Assembly: GCF_003086775.1 (NCBI RefSeq)
Contig: NZ_CP026001.1
Location: 3,438,125-3,502,124, forward strand
Source: Stenotrophomonas sp. ZAC14D1_NAIMI4_1
GTDB lineage: Bacteria > Pseudomonadota > Gammaproteobacteria > Xanthomonadales > Xanthomonadaceae
Reading direction: 5' to 3'
Length of the DNA: 64,000 nt
A model generated the notes under the pieces. It had not been told where the DNA came from. It saw only the letters and a program-made list of their open reading frames with translations, and did no database searches. Numbering within the stretch: position 1 is the stretch's first letter; every line of letters begins with the position of its first letter. Of the stretch, positions 9,786-19,104 are shown one piece after another. Position numbers and translations under genes: made by a program.

Positions 9786-10024
9786 CGCGCAGCGTCACAC
9801 CCCGCAGCCAGCCAGGCCTGCACGCCGGCCGCATCGAATGGCCAGTCCAGCTCGCGGTCGCCGGCCTCGTCGCGCAGCACCGGCACCCGCGCGCCATAGC
9901 GCGCCTCCAGCCCGGGCTGGTCGTCCAGGAACACCGAATCGAACTCCGGCGCCCTTGCCTTGGCCAGCTCGGCCAGGGCCATGTCGCAGAGGTGGCAATC
10001 ATCACGCTGGAACAGGGTCAACAC
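9782..10024 (-). CDS. Glutaredoxin-like (DUF836) small thioredoxin-fold protein
   Basis: An 80-residue protein with the CxxC-containing start MLTLFQRDDCHLCDMAL and a cis-Pro region (RVPVLRDE), typical of the DUF836 glutaredoxin-like family. The GTG start at 10024 is chosen because the family begins directly with LTLFxRxxCHLC and AAGGGGG lies about 8 nt upstream. It reads divergently from the serine deaminase gene. Its stop codon is supplied by the SMAG palindrome. The substrate is unknown. Confidence 0.82.
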   Translation of the reverse strand: MLTLFQRDDCHLCDMALAELAKARAPEFDSVFLDDQPGLEARYGARVPVLRDEAGDRELDWPFDAAGVQAWLAAGCDAAR

Positions 10025-10083
10025 CGGTCCGGCCCCCTTGGCGGAAATGCTGCGCCGCAGCCATGGCGGGCGGCATGAACCGC

Positions 10084-10089
10084 TAGAAT
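10084..10089 (+). promoter_or_regulatory. Likely -10 box (TAGAAT) of the serine deaminase gene
   Basis: TAGAAT lies 35 nt before the ATG at 10124. No convincing -35 hexamer is seen 16-18 bp upstream, so this is a tentative call from the -10 match alone. Confidence 0.4.
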
Positions 10090-10123
10090 AGCGATCTCTT
10101 CCGGTACCCGCAGTACGGCAACC

Positions 10124-11506
10124 ATGGCTGTCAGCACGTTCGACGTTTTCAAGATCGGCATTGGCCCGAGCTCCTCGCACACCGTCGGGCCGATGAAGGC
10201 CGCCGAGCGCTTCATCCACCGCTGGCTGCTCGATCCGGGCCGGCTGCATGAAGTGGCGCGCATCCGCGCCGACGTCTACGGTTCGCTGGCCCTGACCGGC
10301 CGCGGCCACGGTACCGACAAGGCCATCCTGCTCGGCCTTGAGGGCCAGCGCCCGAACCTGATCGACCCGGACATCATCCCGGCCACCCTGGAACGCATCC
10401 GCAGCAGCAAGCGCATCCAGCTGATGGGCCAGCACGAGATCGCCTTCGACGAGAAGCGCGACCTCGGCATGAACAAGCGCCAGAAGCTGCCGTACCACAC
10501 CAACGGCATGCGCTTCACCGCCTACAACGCCGAAGACGAAGTGATCGCCACCCGCGATTACTACTCGGTCGGTGGCGGCTTCGTGGTCAACCAGGACGAT
10601 GCGGCCGATGACCGCATCGTGCCCGATGAAACCCCGCTGCCCTACCCGTTCAAGAGCGGCGATGAACTGCTGGCGCAGACCGCGCGCAGTGGCCTGAGCA
10701 TCGCCCAGCTGATGTTCGAGAACGAAAAGTGCTGGCGCAGCGAGGACGAGATCCGCGCCCAGCTGCGCGAGATCTGGAGCGCGATGCAGTCGTGCGTGGC
10801 GCGCGGCATCCGCGAGGAAGGCGTGTTGCCGGGCGGCCTGAAGGTCGGCCGTCGTGCACCGGCGCTGTACCGCGAGCTGTCGTCCAAGCCCGAAGCGGCG
10901 ATGCGCGACCCGCTGACCACGCTGGACTGGGTCAACCTGTACGCACTGGCGGTGAACGAGGAGAACGCTGCCGGTGGCCGCGTGGTCACCGCGCCGACCA
11001 ACGGCGCGGCCGGCGTACTGCCGGCGGTGCTGCACTACTTCGACCGCTTCTGCCCGGGCGCGAACGAACAGCGCGTGTTCGACTTCCTGCTGACCTCGGC
11101 GGCGATCGGCATCCTGTACAAGGAAAACGCCTCGATTTCCGGCGCCGAAGTCGGCTGCCAGGGCGAAGTGGGCGTGGCCTGTTCGATGGCCGCCGGCGGC
11201 CTGGTCGCAGCGTTGGGCGGCAACCCCAGCCAGATCGAGAACGCCGCGGAAATCGGCATGGAACACAACCTGGGGCTGACCTGCGACCCGATCGGCGGGC
11301 TGGTGCAGATCCCGTGCATCGAGCGCAATGCAATGGGTGCGGTGAAGGCGATCAATGCCTCGCGCATGGCCATGCGTGGCGACGGCAAGCACAAGGTGTC
11401 GCTGGACAAGGTCATCAAGACCATGCGCGATACCGGCCGCGACATGCAGGACAAGTACAAGGAAACCAGCCGTGGTGGCCTGGCGGTGAACGTCATCGAG
11501 TGCTGA
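10124..11506 (+). CDS. sdaA: L-serine ammonia-lyase, iron-sulfur type
   Basis: Converts L-serine to pyruvate and ammonia in the cytoplasm. The 460-residue single-chain form has the N-terminal beta domain ([19 protein letters not shown]) and the catalytic alpha domain. Three cysteines expected to hold the [4Fe-4S] cluster are visible: C345 in GCQGEVG, C387 in CDPIGG and C398 in PCIERN. Length and motifs match bacterial SdaA throughout. It is monocistronic, with SMAG palindromes after the stop. Confidence 0.97.
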   Translation: MAVSTFDVFKIGIGPSSSHTVGPMKAAERFIHRWLLDPGRLHEVARIRADVYGSLALTGRGHGTDKAILLGLEGQRPNLIDPDIIPATLERIRSSKRIQLMGQHEIAFDEKRDLGMNKRQKLPYHTNGMRFTAYNAEDEVIATRDYYSVGGGFVVNQDDAADDRIVPDETPLPYPFKSGDELLAQTARSGLSIAQLMFENEKCWRSEDEIRAQLREIWSAMQSCVARGIREEGVLPGGLKVGRRAPALYRELSSKPEAAMRDPLTTLDWVNLYALAVNEENAAGGRVVTAPTNGAAGVLPAVLHYFDRFCPGANEQRVFDFLLTSAAIGILYKENASISGAEVGCQGEVGVACSMAAGGLVAALGGNPSQIENAAEIGMEHNLGLTCDPIGGLVQIPCIERNAMGAVKAINASRMAMRGDGKHKVSLDKVIKTMRDTGRDMQDKYKETSRGGLAVNVIEC

Positions 11507-11538
11507 GGGGTAGCGCCGCGGGCTGGGTTCGGACCCTC

Positions 11539-11626
11539 GGTAGAGTCGACTGTCAGTCGACTATCGCGCGCAGCGCGGGAATTCCGCGCGTTGTTCGAGG
11601 GTAGTCGACCAACGGTCGACTCTACC
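11539..11626. repeat. Pair of SMAG palindromes
   Basis: Two inverted GTAG-headed palindromes, ggtagagtcgactgtcagtc and its partner gtagtcgaccaacggtcgac, lie between sdaA and the hydrolase gene with a small GC-rich palindrome (gcgcgcagcgcg/gaattccgcgcg) between them. Confidence 0.88.
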
Positions 11627-11690
11627 TCACGGGGCGACACCGTCACGGTGTTCCGGTTAGGCTCGGGGCTCCCCTGCCCCGGACTGTCCC

Positions 11691-12686
11691 ATGCGCGTGA
11701 TCGCCGCTGCCCTGCTTGCCTGCCTGCCCCTTTCCGCGCTGGCTGCGCCAACCTACGGCCCGCGCCTGGAAGGCTTCGATTACGGCTACCCGGTGAAGAC
11801 CTTCGCCCTGCAATCGCAGGGCCAGCCGCTGGAAATGACCTACCTGGACGTCACCCCGAAACGGAAGGCGGTCGGCGTAGTGGTGCTGCTGCACGGCAAG
11901 AACTTCTGCGCTGCCACGTGGCAGCAGACCATCGCGCCGTTGGTGGCCGCCGGTTACCGGGTGATCGCTCCGGACCAGATCGGTTTCTGCAAGGCCAGCA
12001 AGCCCGAGCGCTACCAGTATTCGTTCGGCCAGCTGGCCGCCAACACCCATGCGCTGCTGCAGCAGCTGCAGCTGGGCGACCAGCCAGTGCACGTGGTCGG
12101 CCATTCGATGGGCGGCATGCTCGCCATCCGCTACGCGCTGATGTACCCGCAGGACCTGCGCAGCCTGTCGCTGGTCAATCCGATCGGCCTGGAAGACTGG
12201 AAGGCACTGGGTGTGCCGTGGCGCAGCGTCGATGAGTGGTATGCCGGCGAACTGAAAACCAGCTATGACAGCATCCGCCGCTACCAGCTGGACGTGTACT
12301 ACGACGGCCAATGGAAGCCCGCCTACGAACAGTGGGCGCGCATGCAGTCGGGCATGTACGAAGGGGCCGGCAAGCAGGCGGTGGCCTGGAGCCAGGCACT
12401 GACCTCGGACATGGTGTTCAACCAGCCCGTGGTCTACGAGCTGAAGCACCTGCAGGTGCCGACCGCGTTGTTCATCGGCCAGAAGGATCGCACCGCGATC
12501 GGCCGCGACCGCGCCTCACCGGAACTGAAGGCTACGCTGGGTGACTACCCTGCGCTGGGCAAGGCGGCGGCCGCTGCCATTCCCAACGCGACCCTGGTCG
12601 AATTCGCCGCGCTGGGGCATTCGCCGCAGGTGCAGGATCCCAGGCAGTTCAACGCCGCGCTGTTGAGGGTGTTGAAGACCCGTTGA
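11691..12686 (+). CDS. Exported alpha/beta hydrolase
   Basis: A 331-residue secreted or periplasmic hydrolase. The signal peptide is MRVIAAALLACLPLSALA. The oxyanion region is LLHGKNFCAATW and the nucleophile elbow is GHSMGG (Ser about 140). A late catalytic His lies in ALGHSPQVQDP. The fold and motifs place it among proline iminopeptidase/haloperoxidase-like hydrolases, but the substrate cannot be told. It stands alone between SMAG repeats and the convergent methionine operon. Confidence 0.88.
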   Translation: MRVIAAALLACLPLSALAAPTYGPRLEGFDYGYPVKTFALQSQGQPLEMTYLDVTPKRKAVGVVVLLHGKNFCAATWQQTIAPLVAAGYRVIAPDQIGFCKASKPERYQYSFGQLAANTHALLQQLQLGDQPVHVVGHSMGGMLAIRYALMYPQDLRSLSLVNPIGLEDWKALGVPWRSVDEWYAGELKTSYDSIRRYQLDVYYDGQWKPAYEQWARMQSGMYEGAGKQAVAWSQALTSDMVFNQPVVYELKHLQVPTALFIGQKDRTAIGRDRASPELKATLGDYPALGKAAAAAIPNATLVEFAALGHSPQVQDPRQFNAALLRVLKTR

Positions 12687-12724
12687 AATACCGATCCGCC
12701 GGGCCAGGTCCGGCGGACATGGAG

Positions 12725-12752
12725 GGTAGCGCCGGGCCATGCCCGGCGAGCG
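12725..12752. repeat. Single SMAG palindrome
   Basis: A GTAG-headed hairpin (gtagcgccgggccatgcccggc) in the gap between the convergent hydrolase and hom genes. Its position would let it act as a shared 3' structure. Confidence 0.8.
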
Positions 12753-12765
12753 CAGCGGCAGGCGG

Positions 12766-13833
12766 TCAACCGGCAATCCGCAGCACATCATCCAACAGTG
12801 CTGCGGCGGTCACTTCCGCACCCGCACCCGGGCCCTGGATCAGCAGCGGCTGCTGGCGATAGCGGTCGCTGTGGATGGCCACGCGGTTGTCGGTGCCCGC
12901 ACCCTGCGCCAGTGGATGATCGGCCGGCAGTTCGCGCAGTCCGACCTGCGCCCCCTCGGCATCGACACGGCCGACGAAGCGCAGCACGCGGCCCTGAGCG
13001 TGCGCCTGCTGCCAACGCGCCTGCAGCGGCGCATCCAACTGCTCCAGCGCGGCCAGCGCCTCACCCAGCGGCAATGCCGCCAGCGCCGCCGGCACCAGTG
13101 AATCCACCTGCACCTGCGCCGCATCCAGCGCCAGCCCGCTGCTGCGGGCCAGGATCAACAGCTTGCGCCGCACATCCTCGCCAGACAGGTCCACGCGCGG
13201 ATCGGGCTCGGTGTAACCGGCATCCAGCGCTTCGCGCACTGCCAACGAGAACGGCGAACGGCCGTCGTAGCGATGGAACAGCCAGGCCAGCGACCCGGAC
13301 AGCACGCCTTCGATGGCATGGATGTGGTCACCGCCGGCCACCAGCGCGCGCAGGCTGCTCAACAACGGCAGGCCGGCACCCACCGTTGCGCTGTCACCGT
13401 AGCGCGCACCGCTGTCGGCACAGCTTTCGGCGATGGCCTGTGCGCGTGCCAGCTGCGCGCCGCGGCCCAGCTTGTTGGCCGTCACCACGTGCACGCCGCG
13501 GGCCAGCCACTGCACGTGGCGTGCGGCCACGTCCTCGCTGGCGGTGGCATCCACCACCACGTCGCCGCGTTCCAGGCCCTCGGTGCTGGCCCACGGCGGC
13601 GAGCTCTGCCCATCGCGCGGGGCGCGCCGCGCCAGTTCCAGCGGCAGCGCGAGGTCACGGTCGATCGCCAGCGCCGTGCGCGAGTTGGCCAGCCACTGCA
13701 CGCTGGGCAGGTCCAGGCCACGTGCCTGCAATGCCTGGTAACGCTGCACGAAGGCCGTGCCTACCGTGCCGGTGCCGAGCAGGGCCAGGCGGCCACCGCC
13801 GAGCGCGGGAATGTCTGCGGCCAGCGCGCTCAT
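12766..13833 (-). CDS. hom: Homoserine dehydrogenase, monofunctional
   Basis: Reduces aspartate semialdehyde to homoserine. The 355-residue protein has the NAD(P)-binding motif LLGTGTVGTAF near residue 20, the substrate-domain signature VTANKLG, and GVLSGSLAWLF. It has no aspartokinase domain and no C-terminal ACT domain, so allosteric threonine control as in longer forms is not expected. It overlaps the metB stop by ATGA and is the last gene of the metX-metB-hom operon. It is therefore probably a dedicated homoserine source for methionine under SAM riboswitch control. Confidence 0.95.
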   Translation of the reverse strand: MSALAADIPALGGGRLALLGTGTVGTAFVQRYQALQARGLDLPSVQWLANSRTALAIDRDLALPLELARRAPRDGQSSPPWASTEGLERGDVVVDATASEDVAARHVQWLARGVHVVTANKLGRGAQLARAQAIAESCADSGARYGDSATVGAGLPLLSSLRALVAGGDHIHAIEGVLSGSLAWLFHRYDGRSPFSLAVREALDAGYTEPDPRVDLSGEDVRRKLLILARSSGLALDAAQVQVDSLVPAALAALPLGEALAALEQLDAPLQARWQQAHAQGRVLRFVGRVDAEGAQVGLRELPADHPLAQGAGTDNRVAIHSDRYRQQPLLIQGPGAGAEVTAAALLDDVLRIAG

Positions 13834-15065
13834 GCATCCACCACCTGTTTGCGACGTACTGCAGCGCCGATCACCGCTTCGGCGCGCTGCAGCGCGGCGT
13901 CGAGATCGGCCAGCAAGTCACGCTCGGCTTCGATGCCCACCGACAGGCGCAGCAGGCCTTCGCTGATGCCGGCGGCGGCACGTGCCTCGGCGGTCATCGC
14001 CGCATGGGTCATGGTGGCCGGGTGCGCGACCAGGCTTTCAACGCCGCCCAGCGATTCGGCCAGGGTGAAGTAGCGCAGGCCGTCGACAAAGGCGCGCACC
14101 GCTGCATGCGGATCCTCACCTTCGCAGGCCGCCAGTTCGAAGGACAGCATGGCGCCGAAACCGCTCTGCTGGCGCGCGGCGATGGCGTGGCCGGGATGGT
14201 TGGCCAGGCCGGGGTAGTAGACGCGTGCCACCGCCGGATGCGCATCCAGCAGGGCCACGATCGACGCGGTGTTCTCCTGGTGCGCGCGCAGGCGTGCATC
14301 CAGCGTGCGCAGGCCGCGCAGGGTCAGGAAGGCATCGAACGGCGAACCGGTCAGGCCCAGCGCGTTGCCCCACCACACCAGCTGCTCGTGCACCGCCGGG
14401 TCGCGCGCGATCACCGCGCCGCCGACCACGTCACTGTGGCCGTTGATGTACTTGGTGGTCGAATGCAGCACCACGTCGGCACCGAACGACAGCGGCTGCT
14501 GCAGGGCCGGCGACAGGAAGGTGTTGTCCACCACGACAAGCGCACCGGCCTTGTGCGCGGCATCGATGACGAAGCGCAGGTCGGTGATGCGCAGCAGCGG
14601 GTTGGACGGCGTTTCCACCAGCACCAGCTTCGGCTGGCTGGCCAGCGCCTGGGCCAGCGCGCGCGGGTCGGTCAGGTCGGCGGTGACCAGGGTGAAGTGG
14701 CCCTTCTTGGCCAACGCATTGAACAGGCGCCAGCTGCCACCGTACGCATCGTGCGGCACCACCAGGGTATCGCCCGGCTGCAGCAGTGCGTTCAGCACCA
14801 GGTTGATCGCGCCCATGCCGGTGGCGGTGATGACGCCGCCAGCGCCGCCTTCCAGTTCGGCCAGTGCTTCGCCCAGCAGGTCGCGGGTCGGGTTGCCGCT
14901 GCGCGTGTAGTCGTACTGCCGCTTGTTGCCGAAGCCATCGAAACTGAAGTTCGACGACAGCACGATCGGCGGGGTGACCGCACCGTGGGCGGTGTCGCGG
15001 TCGATGCCGGCGCGGACAGCGGCAGTGGTGCGGCTACAGGACGGCTCGTTGGCGTACAGGCTCAT
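13830..15065 (-). CDS. metB: Cystathionine gamma-synthase / O-acylhomoserine sulfhydrylase-type PLP enzyme
   Basis: A PLP-dependent transsulfuration enzyme of 411 residues that joins acyl-homoserine and cysteine. Family signatures are seen throughout: SNFSFDGFGNKRQYDYTRSG, VVDNTFLSP and the PLP lysine in HSTTKYINGHSDVVGG. It overlaps metX upstream and hom downstream by ATGA. The context favours cystathionine gamma-synthase, but a direct-sulfhydrylation activity cannot be excluded from sequence alone. Confidence 0.93.
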   Translation of the reverse strand: MSLYANEPSCSRTTAAVRAGIDRDTAHGAVTPPIVLSSNFSFDGFGNKRQYDYTRSGNPTRDLLGEALAELEGGAGGVITATGMGAINLVLNALLQPGDTLVVPHDAYGGSWRLFNALAKKGHFTLVTADLTDPRALAQALASQPKLVLVETPSNPLLRITDLRFVIDAAHKAGALVVVDNTFLSPALQQPLSFGADVVLHSTTKYINGHSDVVGGAVIARDPAVHEQLVWWGNALGLTGSPFDAFLTLRGLRTLDARLRAHQENTASIVALLDAHPAVARVYYPGLANHPGHAIAARQQSGFGAMLSFELAACEGEDPHAAVRAFVDGLRYFTLAESLGGVESLVAHPATMTHAAMTAEARAAAGISEGLLRLSVGIEAERDLLADLDAALQRAEAVIGAAVRRKQVVDA

Positions 15066-16093
15066 GCGGACTCTCCAGAAGTGCGGAAGGCGGTAGCGAG
15101 GATCGCGTCGATGCGATCGGTTTCTTTGAGGAAGGCGTCGTGGCCATAGGGCGAGCGCAGCACGCGCAGGCTGCCGCGCGGGCCCAGCCCTTCGACCAGG
15201 CCGACCAGGTCGGCCAGCGGCACCAGCCGGTCACCCTCCACCGCCACCACCACGGTGGGCAGCAGGATGGCGGCGGGGTCCACGCGGTGCAGGTCGATCG
15301 ATTCGGACAGGCGCAGGTAGGCGGTCACCGGCGTGCGCGCGACGTACTGCGCGCCGGCGGCATCGAGGTAGTCTTCGGCGGCCACGCGCACGCGGCCGTT
15401 GACCACTTCCGGCGCCGCATCGAAGCGCTCGCCGAATTCTTCCGGGGTGCGGTAGCTGAGCATGGCGAACTGGCGGGCCAGCGCCAGGCCATGGTCCTCG
15501 CCACACTGCAGCTGGCCCAGCGCAACAGCGCGGCGCTGCAGGGCGCGCCAGGCGGCGGCATACGGATGCGGGCGGTGCGCACCGCTGGCCAGGACCAGCT
15601 GGCGCACGCGGCGGCGGTGGCGGATCGCGAACTGCTGGCCGACCAGCGCGCCATAGGAGTAGCCGACGAAGGCCTTCAGCACGCCGATGCCGAGATGATC
15701 CAGCAGCAGTGCCAGCGCGTCGGCCTGGTCGGCGGTATCGATCGGCACGTCCAGCGCACCGTCGGCACCGATGAAATCGAAGGCCAGCACGCGCAGCTGC
15801 TGCGGATCCAGCGCACGGCCGCTGCCGACCAGGCCTTCGGCCCAGCCCTTCTCGCTGAACTGTGCATTGGAGGCGACATGGCGGTGGGCGGAAATGCCAC
15901 CGGCCAGCACCACCACCGGCGCGTTGGCCGGCCCCACCCACTCGTAGCGCAGGCGCACCGGGCTCGCCCCGGCGTGGCGCATCGACAGCACGGCAGCGAA
16001 CTCGCCGCGCTCGGCGTGCACGCGGTCATCGACCGGCACGCTGACGGGGACAAAGGATTCGGGGCGGGCGGCGGTGCTGGGGGCGAAGCTCAT
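15062..16093 (-). CDS. metX: MetX-family homoserine O-acyltransferase
   Basis: Activates homoserine with an acyl group, the first dedicated step of methionine synthesis. The 343-residue alpha/beta hydrolase-fold protein has AGGISAHRHV at the oxyanion region, nucleophile motif GYSYGALVGQQ (Ser about 150) and a C-terminal SPYGHDAFLKE histidine. The oxyanion and nucleophile motifs depart from the classical HALTGxxH and GGSMGGM, which suggests the divergent gammaproteobacterial MetX group, some of which use succinyl-CoA. The ATG at 16093 is chosen because a longer frame from 16177 would start inside the riboswitch. It heads the operon. Confidence 0.92.
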   Translation of the reverse strand: MSFAPSTAARPESFVPVSVPVDDRVHAERGEFAAVLSMRHAGASPVRLRYEWVGPANAPVVVLAGGISAHRHVASNAQFSEKGWAEGLVGSGRALDPQQLRVLAFDFIGADGALDVPIDTADQADALALLLDHLGIGVLKAFVGYSYGALVGQQFAIRHRRRVRQLVLASGAHRPHPYAAAWRALQRRAVALGQLQCGEDHGLALARQFAMLSYRTPEEFGERFDAAPEVVNGRVRVAAEDYLDAAGAQYVARTPVTAYLRLSESIDLHRVDPAAILLPTVVVAVEGDRLVPLADLVGLVEGLGPRGSLRVLRSPYGHDAFLKETDRIDAILATAFRTSGESA

Positions 16094-16173
16094 GGCGGGA
16101 TCCGTGTGGGGAATCGGCCATCGAGCCTTCGCGGGGCTCGCGTTCGAGATGCACGTGCGGTGCATGGTTCGAA

Positions 16174-16286
16174 CCATCTTTCGGTGGACGCCACGGTCCC
16201 CGCAGGATTTGGCACCTACGCGGACGCTTTCGCGCCTGCGGGCTGCCCCGGCTTCAAAGGGCCTGTCCCTCTGCCGGTCTCGATGG
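16174..16286 (-). promoter_or_regulatory. SAM-I (S-box) riboswitch aptamer upstream of metX
   Basis: Read on the minus strand, this leader shows the S-box signature in order: P1 5' strand CCATCGAGA, then GAGGGACAGGCCC, TTTGAAGCC, a variable hairpin (CGCGAAAGCG), GGTGCCAAATCC, and the closing GAAAGATGG that pairs with P1. A further region of about 80 nt lies between aptamer and start codon, with self-complementary segments (GAGCCCCGCGAAGGCTC) but no U-run. Control may therefore be translational rather than by termination. High SAM should switch the operon off. Confidence 0.9.
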
Positions 16287-16437
16287 TGGAGCCACGATGC
16301 CAGCCCTTTCCGGGCCTGTCAATCCCTTCATGCGGATAAAGCGATGGAATAAATGAACCGCCATTCCGGGAACTGCGCCCGGCCCCCGCGTTCAGGATCC
16401 GCTACAGTCCCCAGCGCCCTTTCCGCTGGATCCGTCG

Positions 16438-17322
16438 ATGCCCCGCCTGCTCCTGTCCTGCCTGCTGCTGTGCCTGCTGGCCAGCGCAACCGGCCACGCC
16501 AGCGACTGGCGCCAGGGCTGGGGACTGGTGCCGAAGGCAGGTGCGTCCGCGGCCGGCGACGATGCCCCCCAGGCCGCGCCGACCACCCGGCTGCAGCTGC
16601 AGGCGATGGGCGGGCAATGGCAGGCGCGCATCGACAACCCGTTGGCAGGCCCGGTGCAGATCGAGCTGCGGCCGGCACCCGGCGGCGCCATCGACGGCCT
16701 GCCGCTGCGTTCGCTGGTACAGGGCGGTGGCAGCCTGGTGGTCGGCCACCTGCCGGCCCCGGCCGATGGCCGCAGCCTGGAGGTGCGCCTGCAGTCGGTG
16801 CCGGGCAACCCCGCCGCACGGGCCGAGGACGTGGCCTACCGGCTGCCCTTCCAGGCGCCACGGCTGCGCGTGGACCAGGCCCCGAACGGACGCTTCAGCC
16901 ACCAGGACGAAGAGAACCGCGACGCGGTGGATTTCGCCCTGCCCGAGGCCACCCTGGTGATGGCTGCGCGCGAGGGCACGGTGATGCAGGTGCAGGATGG
17001 CTTCAAGGCCAACGGCCAGGACCGCGAGCGCGATGCCGGCCGTGCCAATTTCATCCGCATCCTGCACAGCGACGGCAGCATGGCGCTGTACGGCCACCTG
17101 CAGGCGGGCGGCATGCGCGTGCGGCCCGGCCAGGCGGTGCAGGCCGGGCAGCCGATCGGGTTGTCCGGCAACAGTGGCTACAGCACCGCGCCGCACCTGC
17201 ACTTCGTAGTCCAGGTCAACCGCGGCATGGGCCTGCGCTCGGTGCCGGTGCGTATTTTCACCGCGCAGGGCCAGCTGCAGTTCGCCCGCCAGGGCGAGGC
17301 CGACGGCGGCACCGGGCGCTGA
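16438..17322 (+). CDS. Exported M23 (LytM-type) metallopeptidase
   Basis: A 294-residue periplasmic or surface protein with signal peptide MPRLLLSCLLLCLLASATGHA, a beta-rich middle and a C-terminal peptidase M23 domain (about residues 150-275). Metal-binding features are visible: the N-terminal HQDEENRDAVDF segment with the H/D ligands, GHLQAGG, and the HLHF motif in TAPHLHFVVQ. Probably a peptidoglycan endopeptidase or an activator of amidases. The ATG at 16438 is placed directly before the signal peptide. Confidence 0.9.
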   Translation: MPRLLLSCLLLCLLASATGHASDWRQGWGLVPKAGASAAGDDAPQAAPTTRLQLQAMGGQWQARIDNPLAGPVQIELRPAPGGAIDGLPLRSLVQGGGSLVVGHLPAPADGRSLEVRLQSVPGNPAARAEDVAYRLPFQAPRLRVDQAPNGRFSHQDEENRDAVDFALPEATLVMAAREGTVMQVQDGFKANGQDRERDAGRANFIRILHSDGSMALYGHLQAGGMRVRPGQAVQAGQPIGLSGNSGYSTAPHLHFVVQVNRGMGLRSVPVRIFTAQGQLQFARQGEADGGTGR

Positions 17323-17343
17323 CCGGCCCCGGCCGGTATAATC

Positions 17344-17370
17344 GGGCGCTTATCTCTTTGAAAAGCGCCC
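17344..17370 (+). promoter_or_regulatory. 5' UTR hairpin and upstream -10 box of prfC
   Basis: TATAAT at 17337-17342 is followed immediately by a hairpin, GGGCGCTT-loop-AAGCGCCC, within the probable prfC leader. The hairpin ends 18 nt before the ATG at 17389. A matching -35 is not clear. Whether it affects translation is unknown. Confidence 0.5.
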
Positions 17371-17388
17371 CGGGCGGGCGCCACTGCC

Positions 17389-18993
17389 ATGTCCGAAGTC
17401 GCCAACGAAGCGTCGCGTCGCCGCACCTTCGCCATCATTTCCCACCCTGACGCCGGCAAGACCACGCTGACCGAAAAGCTGCTGCTGTTCGGAGGCGCGA
17501 TCCAGATGGCCGGTTCGGTGAAGGGCCGCAAGGCCGCCCGCCACGCGACGTCCGACTGGATGGCGCTGGAAAAAGAGCGCGGCATCTCCGTCACCTCCTC
17601 GGTGATGCAGTTCCCGTACGAAGGCAAGATCGTCAACCTGCTCGACACCCCCGGCCACGCCGACTTCGGCGAGGACACCTACCGCGTGCTGACCGCGGTG
17701 GACTCGGCGCTGATGGTGATCGACGTGGCCAAGGGCGTGGAAGAGCGCACCATCAAGCTGATGGAAGTCTGCCGCCTGCGCGACACCCCGATCATGACCT
17801 TCATCAACAAGCTCGACCGCGAGGGCAAGGACCCGATCGAGCTGCTGGATGAAGTGGAGACCGTGCTGGGCATCCAGTGCGCTCCGGTCACCTGGCCGAT
17901 CGGCATGGGCCAGCGCCTGAAGGGCGTGGTGCACCTGCTGACCGGCGAGGTGCACCTGTACGAACCGGGCCGCAACTTCACCCGCCAGGATTCGACCATC
18001 TTCCCGTCCATCGATGCGCCCGGCCTGGCCGAGAAGATCGGTGCACAGATGCTGGCCGAACTGCGCGATGAACTGGAACTGGTGCAGGGCGCCAGCCACC
18101 CGTTCGACCTGGATGCCTACCGTGCCGGCAAGCAGACCCCGGTGTTCTTCGGCTCGGGCGTGAACAACTTCGGCGTGCAGCCGCTGCTGGACTTCTTCGT
18201 CGAGCACGCCCCGCCGCCGCAGGCGCGCACCACCACCGGCCGGATCATCGCGCCGGAGGAAAACAAGCTGAGCGGCTTCGTGTTCAAGATCCAGGCCAAC
18301 ATGGATCCGCAGCACCGCGACCGCGTGGCGTTCATGCGCATCTGCTCGGGCCGCTTCAGCGCCGGCATGAAGACCTTCCACGTGCGTACCGGCAAGGACA
18401 TGAAGCTGGCCAACGCGCTGACCTTCATGGCCAGCGACCGCGAGATCGCCGCCGAAGCCTGGCCGGGCGATGTCATCGGCATCCACAACCACGGCACCAT
18501 CTCCATCGGCGATACGTTCACCGAGGGCGAAGCGGTCACCTTCACCGGCATCCCCAACTTCGCCCCGGAACTGTTCCGCCGCGCGCGCCTGCGCGATCCG
18601 CTCAAGCTCAAGCAGCTGCAGAAGGGCCTGGCCCAGCTGTCGGAAGAAGGCGCGACCCAGTTCTTCCGCCCGCTCACCAGCAACGACCTGATCCTGGGCG
18701 CGGTGGGTGTGCTGCAGTTCGACGTGGCCGCCTACCGCCTGAAGGACGAGTACGGCGTGGAAGCCACCTTCGAGCAGGTCAGCGTGACCACCGCGCGTTG
18801 GGTCCACTGCAGCAACGAGAAGAAGCTGGAAGAGTTCCGCGAGAAGAACGCGCTGAACCTGGCCCTGGATGCGGCCGGCCACCTGGTCTACCTGGCCCCG
18901 ACCCGGGTGAACCTGCAGCTGGCCCAGGAACGCGCGCCCGACGTGCGCTTCTCGGCCACCCGCGAAGCGGCGCATACCGTCCCGGCGGGCTGA
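17389..18993 (+). CDS. prfC: Peptide chain release factor 3
   Basis: The GTPase that recycles RF1/RF2 from the ribosome. The 534-residue protein has G1 [10 protein letters not shown], switch regions, G3 DTPGHADF and G4 NKLDRE. RF3-specific blocks follow: [22 protein letters not shown], and the C-terminal domain [19 protein letters not shown]. Length and motif order match E. coli RF3 (529 aa). Confidence 0.98.
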   Translation: MSEVANEASRRRTFAIISHPDAGKTTLTEKLLLFGGAIQMAGSVKGRKAARHATSDWMALEKERGISVTSSVMQFPYEGKIVNLLDTPGHADFGEDTYRVLTAVDSALMVIDVAKGVEERTIKLMEVCRLRDTPIMTFINKLDREGKDPIELLDEVETVLGIQCAPVTWPIGMGQRLKGVVHLLTGEVHLYEPGRNFTRQDSTIFPSIDAPGLAEKIGAQMLAELRDELELVQGASHPFDLDAYRAGKQTPVFFGSGVNNFGVQPLLDFFVEHAPPPQARTTTGRIIAPEENKLSGFVFKIQANMDPQHRDRVAFMRICSGRFSAGMKTFHVRTGKDMKLANALTFMASDREIAAEAWPGDVIGIHNHGTISIGDTFTEGEAVTFTGIPNFAPELFRRARLRDPLKLKQLQKGLAQLSEEGATQFFRPLTSNDLILGAVGVLQFDVAAYRLKDEYGVEATFEQVSVTTARWVHCSNEKKLEEFREKNALNLALDAAGHLVYLAPTRVNLQLAQERAPDVRFSATREAAHTVPAG

Positions 18994-19104
18994 CGCAAGG
19001 GGCGCCGATTCATCGACCATACGGTGGCGGGGGTGCAAGCGCCCGCCATCGCGGCGATGATAGGGGGGCTGCGGGTCCCCCTCCCTGCGAAATCCGTCCT
19101 TGCC

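Noticed and set aside
16094..16177. N-terminal extension of metX starting at 16177
   Set aside because: Those codons lie in the riboswitch leader, and the start would sit inside aptamer P1. The conserved protein begins at 16093.
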